Assembly (NCBI GenBank): GCA_036245525.1 | Contig: BTPG01000004.1 | Span: forward strand, 161,203,489-161,267,488 | Origin: Semisulcospira habei | Lineage: Eukaryota; Mollusca; Gastropoda; Semisulcospiridae | Direction: 5' to 3' | DNA length: 64,000 bases | Shown here: one piece after another, positions 1-11,722 of the stretch | Layout of the letters: each line of letters starts with the position of its first letter | Position numbering within the stretch: position 1 is the first letter of the stretch | The notes under the pieces: generated by a model | Databases searched by the model: none | What the model saw: the letters and a program-made list of their open reading frames with translations, nothing else | What the model was told of the DNA's origin: nothing | Translations under genes and position numbers: made by a program

Positions 1-1714
1 TCACATCGCACACTACCCGATGCAATGGCCTGTTTTTTTCGCCGGCCGTACAACAAGTCAGGCATTTTTGTACGTTGGTGTACGTTTTGTTTTGAAAAGC
101 CTGTACTCCTCTCGTCAGCGGACCAGACCGTTTGAGACTTCCATGTTCACAGCAATTATTGGCTGTGCTACATTTAGCCCCGATTTAGTTATCAGGTTAG
201 ATGTTTGGACCTTTTTGGGCAGAATCTTTCTTGGGGCTCTAACCACGCAATGCTGGTAATTTAACCAGTGTTGTGGTGAGGAAAGGTTGTGCACTCTGGC
301 ACGTCGTGGCGGCGAAAGAACGCCTTGTCCCGCAGCCTATGGTGATCTGAGGTCCGGCGTCAGGCTGCAACAAAGAGAAGCTGGCTGTGCAGTATATGCA
401 ACAGGAGGCCTGATCCTTTCGTTGTCTGAGGAATTCAACCGTGAGATAGAGTTCCCGCTGGGTTGTTTTATGTCTCCTTTAACCGCGATGGGTCTTTAGG
501 GTTATTATTTTGCTTGATATAGTGCGATAACAGGCAGATGTGACTACGAGACTCGAATAAAAATGTCCGAATCGAAGACGAGGACATTAATTGATTCGAG
601 TCAAGTAATCACATTATGTGTAGTCCAAAACAAAACTTTACCTTCCGATTACCGTCGTTGGTACTGAAGTGGTCAATTTCGCTATATTTTTACATAAAGC
701 TTCCCAGCTTGACACAACTAACTAAAATGTACTCAGCGCAAATCCATCAAGGCAAACATCTATACTGTATACACAGTGCAAAAGTGTTCTTCTGATTTTC
801 CATTTATTTTTAAAACTAAATAAACTCAGCGTGAATCTTCACAACATGATTCCACCCAAGCATAAATCGACAAATGCTTGAATTTACTCAACAACAAACA
901 AAATATCTCAATAGAATAGCGACAGCACACATTCACACTGGGTAGATTTACGCCCAGGTAAATTCAGGCTTTGTAGACTTTCGCTGGATATTTTCACGTT
1001 TAAAAAAAAAATATTTGCGCTAAAATATACCGAAACTTACCCATTGAGCGCCACTGATACTGGCACTGTGTGTACTACTCGTACTAGAACAATCACGTTA
1101 CCATAAAACTCTTTAACGTCACAATCTAGGGCCGGCATAGTCTGGAGTTCACGTCAGATTTTCTGAAATGACGCAAAGAAGGTGATATGACGTAAAGTTT
1201 ACATGCACATAGGCTGAAGGGAATCTTACCGTCCAACGCCTTCAAACATACAGAACCCAGCAAATCTGACACTGCTGAACATGTTTCATCGTGCAAACTC
1301 CCTCTCGCATGCCTCCGATGTTGGAGAAAACAAGCGGATATGTGCGACCACAGACAATAACTATCGGAAAATGTGACTCTGATGTGTGCCACGTTTCGGA
1401 ATGTCGACTGACAGCGCGGAGATTTCGTTTGACTGTGTAGACATTTTGACTGTGTAAACATCAGTGCTTTCTATAATCGTGCGTGTTGTTGAGTGAAGTC
1501 TACTTGTAATTAGAACACGGATAATGGCGGAAAATGCCAGCAGGTTTGTTAGTTAGTCCTTTTCTAAGGTCACTATCACTAGCGGACATCAATGCAGTGT
1601 CGTCAATCTTAATAATGTGGCGATTCGATTCGTTAGTTTTTGGGGTTTAACGCCGAGCAGGCGACTAAGGCCATCTCACGGCGGGAATCGATTCGTGTGT
1701 CTATTCCCCGTTTA
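1..1714. other. No recognisable gene
   Basis: Several short open frames exist in this stretch (for example about 1126-1461 on the minus strand), but none shows a domain, motif or repeat-family signature I recognise. Composition is mixed, with AT-rich patches around 780-1040. I see no tRNA or rRNA. It may be host intergenic DNA or an old decayed element. Confidence 0.5.
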
Positions 1715-2425
1715 TCCTCGCGCTGGGACCATATGGCGTCGAGGCGCGTCCCCTGGGAGGTGGAGAGGGGTGCACCGAATGAAATAAGGTGCCGTTGTTA
1801 AGTGGGGAGATGATTCTGTATTCAGGTCATGAAGAGGAGACTGCCCCCCCCCCCCCCCATGCTGTCACCAGTGACACAGAGCGCTGATGGCCTCTTGGGC
1901 CAAGAATTATCACAGCAGCCTTTAGAACCAAGAAAAAGATCACGCTGAACGTCATCCAGTGTTATGCGCCCACTAATGACGATCACGAGGAAGAGAAACA
2001 AGAGTTCTACGATCGACTCCAGAGTGCTGTGGACAAATGTGCGGAGAGACATCACCATCGTCATGGGCGATTTTAACGCCAAAATAGGGGAGGACAACAC
2101 CGGATATGAAGAGGTGATGGGGAGACAGGGACTAGGGGAGATGAGTGAGAACGGGGAGAGGTTTGTAGACTTTTGTGCTCTAAACAGACTTGTCATTGGA
2201 GGCAGCATCTACCTACACAGAAGAATACACAAAGCAACTTGGGTCTCACCTGACCATACTACAGAGAATCAAATAGACCATATCTGCATTAGCAAGAAAT
2301 TTAGAAGATCCCTTCAAGATGTTCGAGTAAGGAGGAGAGTAGATGTCGCCTCAGACCACCATCTGCTTACCTTAAGAATAAAGCTCAAGTCAAGTCGCAC
2401 AGAGACAACAAGAAGACAGCGCTAT
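1715..2425 (+). mobile_element. RTE-like LINE, endonuclease fragment with internal deletions
   Basis: The sequence matches the 5' part of the larger RTE-like copy beginning at 9473. Both start at the same point (TCCTCGCGCTGGGACCATA) with unrelated DNA upstream, so this may be the family's true 5' end. About 300 bp, including the endonuclease N-terminus, are missing after 1793. A second small deletion replaces coding sequence with a C-run near 1843. Translated remains include the APE-endonuclease motifs GDFNAKIGED and ASDHHLLTL and the block IDHICISKKFRR. The copy stops at 2425 where it abuts the THAP transposon. It is dead: the catalytic N-terminal part and the whole reverse transcriptase are absent. 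Confidence 0.85.
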
Positions 2426-2513
2426 GGCACAGTTTCCGAAGGCGAGTAGTGGCCCCTGGCGAAAAGCTTTGGGTAGTCAAATCAACTTCCGGTTGTTATC
2501 TCAGAAGCGAAAG

Positions 2514-2741
2514 ATGGGGAAAAAATACTGCGTTTTGTGTCAGAATTTCTCAGGCAAACGAATAGAGAATAGATTACCAGAATCCAAGAAGCTTGCCCGT
2601 GCGTGGAAAACACGGCTCAGACTTGTACGACAAGACCAATTCGACTTCGGCGAAAACACGCGTGTCTGCTCGGAGCATTTCATCAACAAGCATGGCGATG
2701 ATGTTCCTTCAGTTTTTGCTCATCGGACTTTCCAGGCCTCG
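2514..2741 (+). pseudogene. THAP zinc-finger exon of a DDE transposase
   Basis: The ATG at 2514 opens a THAP-type C2CH DNA-binding domain: CVLC at residues 6-9, a conserved Trp in RAWKTRL, then CSEHF supplying the second Cys/His pair, followed by a PSVF motif (the AVPS-box position). THAP domains bind transposon ends in P-element-like and some ISL2EU/Harbinger-like transposases. The exon ends in phase 0 at 2741, directly before GTATGT at 2742. A pyrimidine-rich TTTCAG at 3921-3926 restores the frame into the transposase exon. This exon itself has no stop or frameshift. It is called a pseudogene only because the downstream exon is broken. Confidence 0.8.
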
Positions 2742-3259
2742 GTATGTATGACATTTGAAATTTTGGGGATCCTTACTTTGACCAATTTTTTTGGCAAAGG
2801 GCCTATTTTAATTAAAGTGCACGTCAGCACTCCATGAAATTTCAGCTCCTCACGGTCACATTCTCTCAGATTTGGACTCGGGATTGGGTTTGGGTTGGCT
2901 AACTCGACATAGCTGTGCAATTTGGCTCACCCATCCCCATTCAATTTTAGATATGTACATTCTCTAGGAAGAGTTAGGTTTGATATGGGTTAGGTTTAGC
3001 TAACTCAAAACTCCACTCACTCACTCTGAGGTTGTTCTTATTCCAACACTTTGAAGAGGTAACAAAATACCAAACCTTTTCTTTATTATTATTGTTAGCC
3101 CCCCCCCTCCCCCCCCAAAAAAAAAAAAAATAAACAAAGTTTATTTTTCCTGCCGACCCTAAAACCTTTTTTTTTTTTTTAATAAAAAAGGCACAGTTTG
3201 TTCCATTCCAAGACAAAAAAAAAAAAAAAATGAGTTGCCAGAACAACCCTTTCTTTTCT

Positions 3260-3531
3260 GCAAAGAAGTACCCAACGGAGAAAGAAACACGCTTAGAAAA
3301 AACGGTACAACACAATTTATTAATATTTCGGGTAAATACCCTTTGTCAAAATAGACAAACAAACAGAGACATTATTTGCTACTTATCTTCAGATGCAGAA
3401 GGAATGTGGCAACTGATAATGTCTCTGTTTGTTTGTCTATTTTGACAAAGGGTATTTACCCGAAATATTAATAAATTGTGTTGTACCGTTTTTTCTAAGC
3501 GTGTTTCTTTCTACGTTGGGTACTTCTTTGC
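3260..3531. repeat. Foldback of Penelope-like terminal sequence
   Basis: The two arms, 3260-3374 and 3417-3531 (115 bp each), are near-perfect reverse complements with one mismatch that I noticed, separated by a 42-bp loop. The arm sequence is the same as the 3' terminal region of the Penelope-like element PLE-1 at 19127-19240, including a hammerhead-like segment (plus strand 3438-3473 in the right arm). Inverted pairs of Penelope terminal repeats are a known arrangement for this retroelement class. This therefore looks like a non-autonomous PLE derivative that landed in the transposase intron. Confidence 0.85.
3438..3473 (+). ncRNA. Degenerate hammerhead-like fold (right arm of foldback)
   Basis: The order matches a minimal type-I hammerhead: stem I TATT/AATA, core TTGACAA where CUGANGA is expected, stem II GGGT-ATTT-ACCC, then GAA, a 2-bp AT/AT stem III and T at the cleavage position. 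The two core changes, U at position 3 and A at position 8, would still pair with each other in place of the usual C3-G8. Activity is doubtful. The same sequence lies inverted in the left arm and at 19179-19214. Confidence 0.4.
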
Positions 3532-3926
3532 ATTTCACACGCTTGGCAGTCACCTTTTTGGTCTGGATTCCTTTCTTTTCTGGTCATGTTACCCTAATCC
3601 AACCTTCTTTTTTTTGCCTTATTATTATTTAAACCCAACTTCCAAACCAGGGGGTGGCTTTGCACACAGTGACCGAGTGAGAGAAGAATGAAAAGTTCAG
3701 TTTTGCTGTCTTGCGTTGTTACTTCTTGAGTCTCAGTCTGTTTATTTATTTGTGAATACATTTATTCATTTGTTTAGCTGGCATTAGTTCTAAATTATTA
3801 TAATACCGTGATTATGTTATTTGGTATGTATTGATGACAACAGCAATTTATAGTGTATTGATCATGCATGCATGATGCAAAGTGCAAAACTTCCCAATGA
3901 TGTGAACCTATTTGTATGTATTTCAG

Positions 3927-5086
3927 TCATTGGGGGACCAAAATCAGGAACCAATGGAGACAGAAAACGAGGGGCCAGATGATGCCAAACCATATGAATC
4001 ATCAGGTACTGATGCTACATGTTCCCAAGTGGATCTGGCTTTGCCTTCAGTATCAGTCATGCTCCATGACTATTGTGGTCCAGTGGATCGAGTTTCCATA
4101 CTGAACAACAGCAAATGTGTTGCAGTTTGCCAGACAGTTGTATCAGTAACTACACTGGAGGAGACAGGTACATCCATGGATACCCCACCTGGTACATCAG
4201 AAGCTGCAACACAGATGCATTTTCTAAATTCATTCCGATGCGGTATGATGTCATTGCTTCAAACGATGAGAACGTTCGCCTGTATACAGGGTTGCCAAAT
4301 GCTGCATCGTTCCAGACACTGTTTGAGGAGCTGCCTAGTTTGGAGAAAAACAACAATAACACTTGTGTTAATGAGACTGAAGCTAGGCCTTGTGCTAGCA
4401 GACCTGAGTTTTCGTTTTTCTATATCAAAAGCCAACTGCAGCAAAATCATCAACAAGTGGGTTGATCATCTGCACCAGCACCTGTCATTTCTGACCTACT
4501 GGCCATCAAAAGCTCAAATAGACAACACACGTTATTATTGACTGTACTGAACTGCTGACAGAAACACCAAGCTCACTTGCACATTAGTCACTACAAAACT
4601 CATATGACCTGGAAGGCACTTGTGGGGATCACACCAAACGGAGTGGTATCCTTTGTCTCTGACTTGTGGACAGGGGCCATAAGTGATAAGCAGATTGTGG
4701 AAAAATCTGGGCTTCTTGATTTGTGCCAGCCAGGGGATGCAATCATGGGAGATAAAGGCTTCCTCATTTCAGAACTGACCACCCCTAGAGGAATTGAAGT
4801 TATTATTCCTCCCAGAAAACAAAAACTCAAACAAATGTCCAAGAGAGACACAGAACTGACTAGACGGGTTGCAAACTGCAGGATTCATGTTGAACGCCAC
4901 ATGGAACGCGTAAAAAACTGGCGTGTGCTGCACAATTTGACGGGTACTATGAAACACTCTGTGAATAAGATTTGGAAAATTTGCAACAACCTCACTGCTT
5001 TGCTCCCTCCCCTTTACCCACATGATGATGGAGAATGTGTATCCTCCTCACTATGTGACAGTGAAAACAATGAGGACACTGACTAA
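3927..5086 (+). pseudogene. DDE (DDE_Tnp_4-like) transposase exon, frame-disrupted
   Basis: The reading frame starts in phase with the THAP exon (SLGDQNQEPMETE). It then needs about three frame changes (near 4225, 4345 and 4570) to follow the family. Recognisable blocks are: DENVRLYTGLPNAASFQTLF; the helix-turn-helix block LVLMRLKLGLVLADLSFRF with KIINKWVD; the first catalytic Asp in IIDCTEL (about 4534); HYKTHMTWKALVGITPNGV; the second Asp in GDKGFLISEL; and the third acidic residue in VERHMERVKNWRVL. This order is typical of THAP-containing DDE_Tnp_4 transposases (ISL2EU/IS4EU or Harbinger-like; I cannot choose). The final frame ends at a TAA at 5084. The frameshifts make it a dead copy. 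Terminal inverted repeats were not found. Confidence 0.8.
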
Positions 5087-5821
5087 AATGGACTAATCAG
5101 TCTGCTGTTTCCTTTTTTTATTTTTTTCAAAATCCAAACATGCATTTTGTGCTATTATTATGAATGCAGGTCAGTGTGACCTCTTCACCTTGTGTGGCCT
5201 TGAACCACTCCATCGTCTCCCTGGCCTTTCAGGTATTTTCAAAAATTGTTTGGTATCTGTAATGTCGTAACCATTAGTCTACTTTCAGTTATACTATGGG
5301 GAACGCCCACCCGGAAACATACTCTTCAATTTAGGAAGCTAGAGAGAGCTAGGCAAGATGTCATGGCCAGTGACTGTTATCATTACCCATGTTCTATATT
5401 GAAACAGTAAATCCACAAATGTTCACACACACACACACGCAAAAACTCAGAAAGACACTGTGTTGTGTCAAATGTATCAAACATATAATACAATACAATA
5501 ATACTTTATTAATCCCTCATATAAGCACACAAACAGAAAGACATTAAAGTATCCTTCTGCACCGTTATTACTATCATTATGTGAAAATTATTGTCACGTT
5601 CTTATTTTATGTTGACTGATGGTAAACACAACACAACTTTGTCTGACTGATGGTAAACACAACTTTCAAAGGTCAGCTCTTGGCTTCACGCACCATATCA
5701 CTGCATCCCCCTGTCTCACTTTTCAAGCGGCGACTGTTATGGTTGTTTTAAACCAATCAAATGGCGGAGGTCAGAGGTCCCATTTATTTAGTTTAATAAG
5801 TCAGTATTTGATACTGCATTG
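5087..5821. other. Non-coding; contains a reverse-oriented retroposon-tail motif
   Basis: No coding region is recognised here. Around 5480-5530 the sequence ATACAATACAATAATACTTTATTAATCCC, read on the minus strand, gives GGGATTAATAAAGTATT followed by TATTG repeats. That resembles the 3' tail of a LINE or SINE. A short (AC)n tract precedes it at about 5429-5440. Confidence 0.4.
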
Positions 5822-6032
5822 TGTATGAAATGTGCTGCCCTATGCATGTATTCTGAANNNNNNNNNNNNNNNNNNNNCTGCGTAGCAAGCCTATAATATG
5901 AAATCTGTGCTGCTCTATGCACATATTATGAACTGCGTAGTAAGCCTATAAAATTAAATCTGTGCTGCTCTATGCACATATTATGAACTGCTTAGTAGGT
6001 CTGTAATATGAAATCTGAGCATACTTTGTTTT
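5822..6032. repeat. 55-bp tandem repeat, about 3-4 copies, interrupted by a gap
   Basis: The block CTGCGTAG(C/T)AAGCCTATA recurs with starts at 5878, 5933 and 5988 (period 55 bp). Flanking partial units contain TGAAAT(C)TGTGCTGC and a TATGCA(C/T)(A/G)TATT motif. The unit structure continues to the left of the N run, so the gap at 5858-5877 may hide a changed copy number. Confidence 0.8.
5858..5877. other. Assembly gap (20 N)
   Basis: A run of twenty N falls inside the 55-bp tandem repeat. The true gap length is unknown. Confidence 0.95.
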
Positions 6033-6415
6033 GCATTGTATGTGCTGTATGGAATTTTGTATATATTGATTGTTTATACATTAACAATTACAAACAAACT
6101 GTTATGCTACCTTTATTGCTGTGACAGTGTGTGTGGGTGCATGAGCGCACTTACATGTGTGCGCGAGAGAAACATTGCTTCTATTATTTTCTACAGTAAA
6201 CTAAAGATCTGCATTATATTAGTATAGTTTGTTTGGCATTTTATGTGTAGTATAGTGGAATTGTGTATGTATTGATTGTGTATGCATTGATTAGCATTTA
6301 TAGTTACAATCGAACTGTTAGGCTACCTTCAATGCTGCGACTGTGTTCATTTGTGAGTAAGAGAGAAATATTGCTTCTAATTCTATTATTTTGTACAGAA
6401 AACTAAAGATGCCTG
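6020..6415. repeat. Diverged direct duplication (~200 bp x2)
   Basis: The segments at about 6020-6215 and 6226-6410 share the same order of blocks: TGTATGGAATT/TAGTGGAATTGTGTAT, TATTGATTG, AACTGTTATGCTACCTT versus AACTGTTAGGCTACCTTC, a GAGAGAAA(C/T)ATTGCTTCTA block and CAGTAAACTAAAGAT versus CAGAAAACTAAAGAT. The divergence is moderate. No coding content is recognised. Confidence 0.65.
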
Positions 6416-7748
6416 TGAAATTGTTTCAAAAATAATGTAAAGTAATGTCCACCTGGTTAGATGCAGGAACAAGTAATGTTTGATTTCAGTGTTGATGGTG
6501 TGCGAGGATCTAAAGGAGTGAAGAATAGTTTGTCGGGAAATGCTTTTTGCCAACAGCACTTAGCTACCTTTACTGACTTGTTTGCATAGATTACTGTTAT
6601 TTGCAACGTGTACCACTACTGTACACCCGGTGATGTTTCAGTGAATTTCATAATGCACGTCACTCAGTGAACCTGAATAAATTTGCAAAATGTGCTCTCA
6701 AGTTTTGGTTCACAGAACATCTTTGTGTGTATTTTGCAGTTACATGAACTTAGGTATTTTTGGTAAAAAGGTGTCTGTACATCGCACACCAATGTGTGAT
6801 GGCTTGATGCGACCAGCCGTATACCCTTATGACCCTTTTTTGTGTAACCCTTTGTTAGGTTTTTATGGTATAGTTTGTTTTTGGTTCATTCTGTATTGTT
6901 CAAATAGTTGGTGTATTCTCGCCACCGTCACTGCCGATTGAAAGGGCTAGTGGCGAGTAGAAGATAATCAGTGTCGCCAGTCGGGGCTCAACCACTGCTA
7001 ATTGTATGAGCTATTGGAGCGTACATGGTTTTTTCGTTGTAGTTGTAGTTCAGTTTTGTTTCCACACCTTTACCTGGTGAATCATACAAGCATTACATTG
7101 TTGCATTGTCTATCCCTTCTTGGGTTTGGCTATGGGGTGTAAATGAGTGGGGATACACATATTTCAGGTCAAGTGAGAAAGTTTAATTTTGTTTTTCTTC
7201 AGCTTATGAACTTCCCAAAAGTACCTTTTCTGCTTCATTGTCAAGTGTGTTATTGTGATTAAATAGGTGGGACATAATTTTCACATGATCTGTTTCTCTC
7301 ATCTCAGGTGGAGTTTTCACGTGTTTGTAGTACATTAAATTTATGGTCTGAAAGAACTTTCATTGTTTCACTGTTTTTGAGTATGTACACATGTTGCATT
7401 CTAAAACCAAGTAGTTGACAACCCAGCTGATAAATTAATAATTTTAATTTAACAAGTCTTTGAATTTGATAAAATACCACACACACAAAAACAATAATTT
7501 GGCATGAAAAAGCAACCTTGACCTCTTTCTAACATGCACCAAAAATCTTGAGTACATTCTTTACATTAAACATCACTTTCACAGTTTCAGGCCAATAAAA
7601 AAACACCAATCCGCGCATTCACTCGATAATAATAATAATAATTCTCACGAGAAACCGTCTGAGTTTCCTTCAACTACCATGCTCTTTAGGTACTTTACAT
7701 GTGGTGACCAAAACATGTATTTACCAAAAAACATCCAGATTCAAGATT
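6416..7748. other. No recognisable gene
   Basis: Only short open frames are present (for example 6690-6941), without a recognisable domain. An AAT microsatellite lies at about 7625-7642. Confidence 0.5.
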
Positions 7749-7884
7749 TAATCCCATTACTCGCCCCTTTTGGGGTGTGGAGGATACAAAAACATAATAA
7801 TAATAATGATGATTTAGAAATCATCATTATTAATATTATGTTTTTGTATCCTCTACACCCCAAAAGGGGCGAGTAATGGGATTA
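7749..7884. repeat. Near-perfect 67-bp inverted repeat (foldback)
   Basis: The arms 7749-7815 and 7818-7884 are reverse complements with only a few differences, joined by a 2-bp spacer in GATTTAGAAATC. Within each arm CCCCTTTTGGGG is itself palindromic. The inner ends are (AAT)n-rich, so the fold may have arisen by template switching in a simple-repeat tail. Confidence 0.85.
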
Positions 7885-8063
7885 GGTAGAGCTGTAGGGC
7901 GCCTTATAAATTTCAAAAATACAATTACAAAAACTGTACTATTACACGTGAGCGCACACACACACACACATTCCAGGCACCACAGCAAAACTACAACAGA
8001 ATCCTCAGCACTGAGCAGTCAATGATTAGTCAGTGGGGTAATGGAGTTGGAAAAGCTGCGTTT

Positions 8064-8322
8064 TTAGCGCAGATTTAAAAACGTCTTTTCAAGCACTGTG
8101 ACGGACATGGGATGGGAGTTCGTTCCAGTACAGCGGCCCAAGATATGGAAAAGACCGCTGGCTAAAAGACTTGGTACGGACAAAAGGTACACGCAAAATG
8201 CGGCTGTCAGCTGAGGATCTGAGTTGTCTTGAGGGAGTGTACATAAGCATAACAATCATAATGCCAAAAACAGTGTATGTTACCCCGTCAATTCGGGTGG
8301 TGCAATAGTGGTTTGGGTACAC
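8064..8322 (-). mobile_element. LINE ORF2 C-terminal fragment (L2/CR1-like)
   Basis: On the minus strand the blocks RQLRSSADSRILRVP, RTKSFSQRSFPYLGP and WNELPSHVRHS match the well-known C-terminal tail of L2/CR1/I-type LINE ORF2 proteins (consensus of the type RxLRSSxDxxxLxxPxxxxxxYGxRSFxxxGPxLWNxLP). A frame change follows near 8090. The reverse transcriptase and endonuclease are absent, so this is a 5'-truncated remnant. Its 3' untranslated part may run to about 7890. Confidence 0.7.
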
Positions 8323-9048
8323 TCTAGAAATGTTTCATGTTGAGACAACGTCAGGCAGGGTTAGCACTTGGATGAGTGACCATGCTTGGAAGGCAACCAC
8401 CAAACGACAACAAAAAAAAAAAATTAAACGCGCACAACGCACCACAGTCCACCCAACTGCGAATGGGAACCTGGCTCTGTTTAGAACCAAGGAAGGTAAA
8501 GCAGCGAGGGAGAGGAGATGAGCACCGCCTTCACTAAGCTGGCTCAGCGAAATTGGTTGACCAAAACGCCACCCTCCCAAGGACCAAAAGGTTACGGGGA
8601 CCCTTTACCTTTTTAACCCAACGTACCCTAAATTTTGCCCCCGACCCTGAACTTTTCAAAATCTGAGGCACAAAACGAAGGATAAAATACAGCTGAATTT
8701 CAGTTAAAGCATACAAAAGGCATACAGATAAGCATACAAAAACTATTTTCATATCTAAATGTCTCTGGCTATTTCTGACATTTCACACTACAGATCGGAA
8801 TGTTTGAGCAAAATACACACACTGACAACAAATACCTCCAAAACCAAATAAAATGACTGAATGACCCCACATTCTGTCCCTGTTATTGCAAACAAAATAT
8901 TTTGTAGGTCTTATCTGACTCAATTGTAAACACATCGTCTGCTTTACCCGACCACATATAGTAGCGCACCTTCATGTTTGTGTATGTATGTTTCTCCTGC
9001 CTACTTCCTAAGTTCCGGAGAAAGACATGGGTTATACATTCTTATTTA
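8323..9048. other. No recognisable gene
   Basis: There are short low-value open frames only. A 12-A run lies near 8411. Nothing is recognised. Confidence 0.5.
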
Positions 9049-9222
9049 GGAATGGAAATGATTGTCTTATTCTATACCTGCGTATTTCTCTGTGGGCTGG
9101 CGATTGGGTGCCTGATAGGCGGGGGCAGGGGATCTAACTGTTGTCTGTCCAGCGCTGTGATTCCCCTTGGTTTGAGTACTGACAATTCTGCCAGCGCTAG
9201 CCTCACCTATCTGGTTTGTGAG
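9049..9222 (-). repeat. 174-bp dispersed block shared with 49224-49397
   Basis: This segment is the reverse complement of 49224-49397 over all 174 bp with a single difference I could see by eye. A weaker but clear relative lies in the 3' untranslated region of PLE-1 (20346-20468), with shared landmarks GGGATC(T/C)AACT, CCAGCGCTG and CTGGTTNGTGAG. It carries no ORF of note. It is probably a retroelement untranslated-region module. Confidence 0.8.
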
Positions 9223-9568
9223 CATCGTCTGCTTGCATTCCCGAATGAGCTGCTCTCGTAATGCGCTACTGATTTCAATCACTGGACAGAAACTGATGGA
9301 GTGATTTTCCTCGCTTCACACGATTCGTAAACATTTCAGGAATAACAGCCTCAATATAAAATGAGCTCAGTTTGTTCAGCATGCTTTTCCACAAGGTTGC
9401 ATCGAAGATGATTCTTTCAACCACATCCCTTTAGTGTCCATACCACAAAATCGCACCACTGCCTGTCTGCAATCCTCGCGCTGGGACCATACGGCGTTGA
9501 GGCGCGTCCCCTGGGTGGTGGATAGGGGGTCCCTCGTGAGAGGGGTGCACTGAATGAAATAAGGTGCC

Positions 9569-11173
9569 GTGAACCAACATGCTACAAAAACGCCGACGAA
9601 AAGACTAACAGTAATTCCTTTCCTGGAGGAGGAAGGTTCTTCTACTAGAAGACTTATGACGTCCTGTGGTGAAAGCCGGAAGTCTTCGGAAGCCACAGGA
9701 CCGAGCCGCCTCTCTCTATCCAGGGATACAACCATGGGCACATGGAACGTCAAGACCATGTACCAGAGCGGCAAGGCCGCCCAGATAGCAGCGGAAATGC
9801 AAAAGTACAACCTTTCCCTGCTAGGCATCAGTGAAGCCAGATGGACGCAGTCTGGCCAGAAAAGGCTGTTAAGTGGGGAGATGATTCTGTATTCAGGTCA
9901 TGAAGAGGAGAATGCCCCCCATACAGAAGGAGTAGCACTCATGCTGTCACCAGTGGCACAGAGAGCGCTGATGGGCTGGGAACCTCTTGGGCGAAGAATT
10001 ATAACAGCAGCCTTTAGAACCAAGAAAAAGCTCAAGCTGAACGTCATCCAGTGTTATGCGCCCACCAATGACAGTGACGAGGAAGAGAAACAAGAGTTCT
10101 ACGACCGACTCCAGAGTGCCGTGGACAAATGTGCGGAGCGAGACATCACCATCGTCATGGGCGATTTTAATGCCAAAATAGGGGAGGACAACACCGGATA
10201 CGAAGAGGTGATGGGGAGACAGGGACTAGGCTCGGAGATGAGTGAGAACGGGGAGAGGTTTGTAGACTTTTGTGCTCTAAACCGACTTGTCATTGGAGGC
10301 AGCATCTTCCCACACAGAAGAATACACAAAGCAACTTGGGTCTCACCTGACCATACAACAGAACCAAATAGACCATATCTGCATTAGCAAGAAATTTAGA
10401 AGATCCCTTCAAGATGTTCGAGTGAGGAGGGGAGCAGATGTCGCCTCAGACCACCATCTGCTTACCTTAAGAATGAAGCTCAAGCTAAAGAAAAGCCGCA
10501 CAGAGACAACAAGAAGACAGCGCTATAATGTAGGCCTCCTGAGAGAAACTGGAGTTAGAGAAGAGTTCAAACTGGTGCTGTCCAACAGGTTTCAAGCGCT
10601 ACAGGAGCTAGTAAATGAAGAGGAGGCGGTCACCACAGAGCAGCAGTGGAAGGCACTTAGAGAGGCGCTGAACTCAACCTGCAAAGACACTGTAGGGTTC
10701 AGGAAACACCACCACAAGGACTGGCTGTCGGCACAGACCTTGAAGAAGATAGAAGCGAGGAAGCAGAAGAAAGCAGCGGTCAACAACAGTCGCACGAGAG
10801 CAGCCAAAGTAAGGGCACAGGGGGAATACTCGGAAGCCAACTGCGAGGTGAAGAGGAGTATCAGGGCAGACAAGAGGGCCTACACAGACAGCCTGGCAGC
10901 AGAGGCAGAAAAGGCAGCAGGCAGCGGCAACATGAAACAGCTCTACGACATTACCAGAAGATTGTCGGGTAAGTATGGCCATACAGAAAGACCAGTAAAA
11001 GACAAAGAAGGCAAGCCTATTGCAGACAGAGCAGACCAACTCGACAGATGGGCCGAGTATTTTGAATAGTTACTGAACAGACCTAGCCCACCCGACCCCC
11101 CCGACATCCAGCCGGAGAGACCGACCTACCCATCAGCTGTGACAGACCCAGCCGGGAAGAGATCAGAAAAGCA
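9569..11173 (+). pseudogene. RTE-like ORF, endonuclease and linker (frame-disrupted)
   Basis: The APE-type endonuclease motifs are in order: MGTWNVKTMYQSGK (about 9734), GISEARW with the metal-binding Glu, GDFNAKIG, and ASDHHLLTL. Endonucleases of this kind nick DNA to prime reverse transcription. Compared with the sister copy at 2256-2290, a 2-bp deletion near 10365 shifts the frame, ending one frame at 10387 and continuing in another from 10287. A GAG-to-TAG nonsense change closes that frame at 11067-11069. A further frameshift in the C-rich stretch 11090-11140 precedes the reverse-transcriptase start. In this copy the endonuclease catalytic residues remain but the polyprotein cannot be made. 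Confidence 0.85.
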
Positions 11174-11722
11174 GTGGCATTTTTGAAGAATGGCAAAGCA
11201 GCAGGGCCAGATCGCATCCCAGCGGAGTCTCTGAAAGCAGACCTAGAGACAACAGTTGAGATGCTGTACCCACTGTTTGGAAAGATCTGGGAAGAGGAGG
11301 TGATGCCAGCTGACTGGAAGGAGGGGTACCTAATCAAGCTTCCCAAGAAAGGCGACCTCAGCAAGTGTTCCAACTACAGAGGAATCACCTTGCTGTCAGT
11401 ACCAGGAAAGGTCTTCAACAGGATCATCCTAGAGAGAATGAAGAGCTCCGTTGACCCCCAGCTGAGAGACCAGCAAGCAGGATTCAGGAAGAACCGATCA
11501 TGTACAGACCAGATCGCCACTCTCCGCATCATCGTGGAACAGTCTCTGGAGTGGAGCTCCCCGCTGTACGTCAACTTTGTGGATTATGAGAAAGCATTTG
11601 ACAGCGTGGACCGAGAGACTCTGTGGAAACTCCTACGACACTACGGTGTACCCACAAAGCTCGTCTGCCTGATCAAGAGCAGCTATGATGGCATAACATG
11701 TCGCGTGATCCACGAAGGGCAG
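11174..11722 (+). repeat. Left copy of the 549-bp duplication (RTE RT domain)
   Basis: This is identical in length (549 bp, no indel) to 15685-16233 and differs at eight positions that I counted by hand. It encodes the first half of the reverse-transcriptase domain, from AFLKNGKAAGPD to the FVDYEKAFDSVDRETLW block. It ends exactly at the 3' end of LINE-1 at 11723. See the matching right copy. Confidence 0.9.

Larger units (their letters stand above)
2742..3926 (+). other. Inferred intron of the THAP-DDE transposase
   Basis: A GT-AG pair (GTATGT...TATTTCAG) joins two phase-0 coding blocks, THAP and transposase. The inferred intron is 1185 bp. It contains homopolymer C/A/T runs near 3100-3230 and a 272-bp foldback made of Penelope terminal sequence (3260-3531). 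Splicing is inferred from frame continuity only. Confidence 0.6.

Noticed and set aside
1126..1461. 111-aa minus-strand ORF as a host gene
   Set aside because: No domain, no signal, Cys/Ser-rich random-looking composition, and no supporting splice or repeat context.
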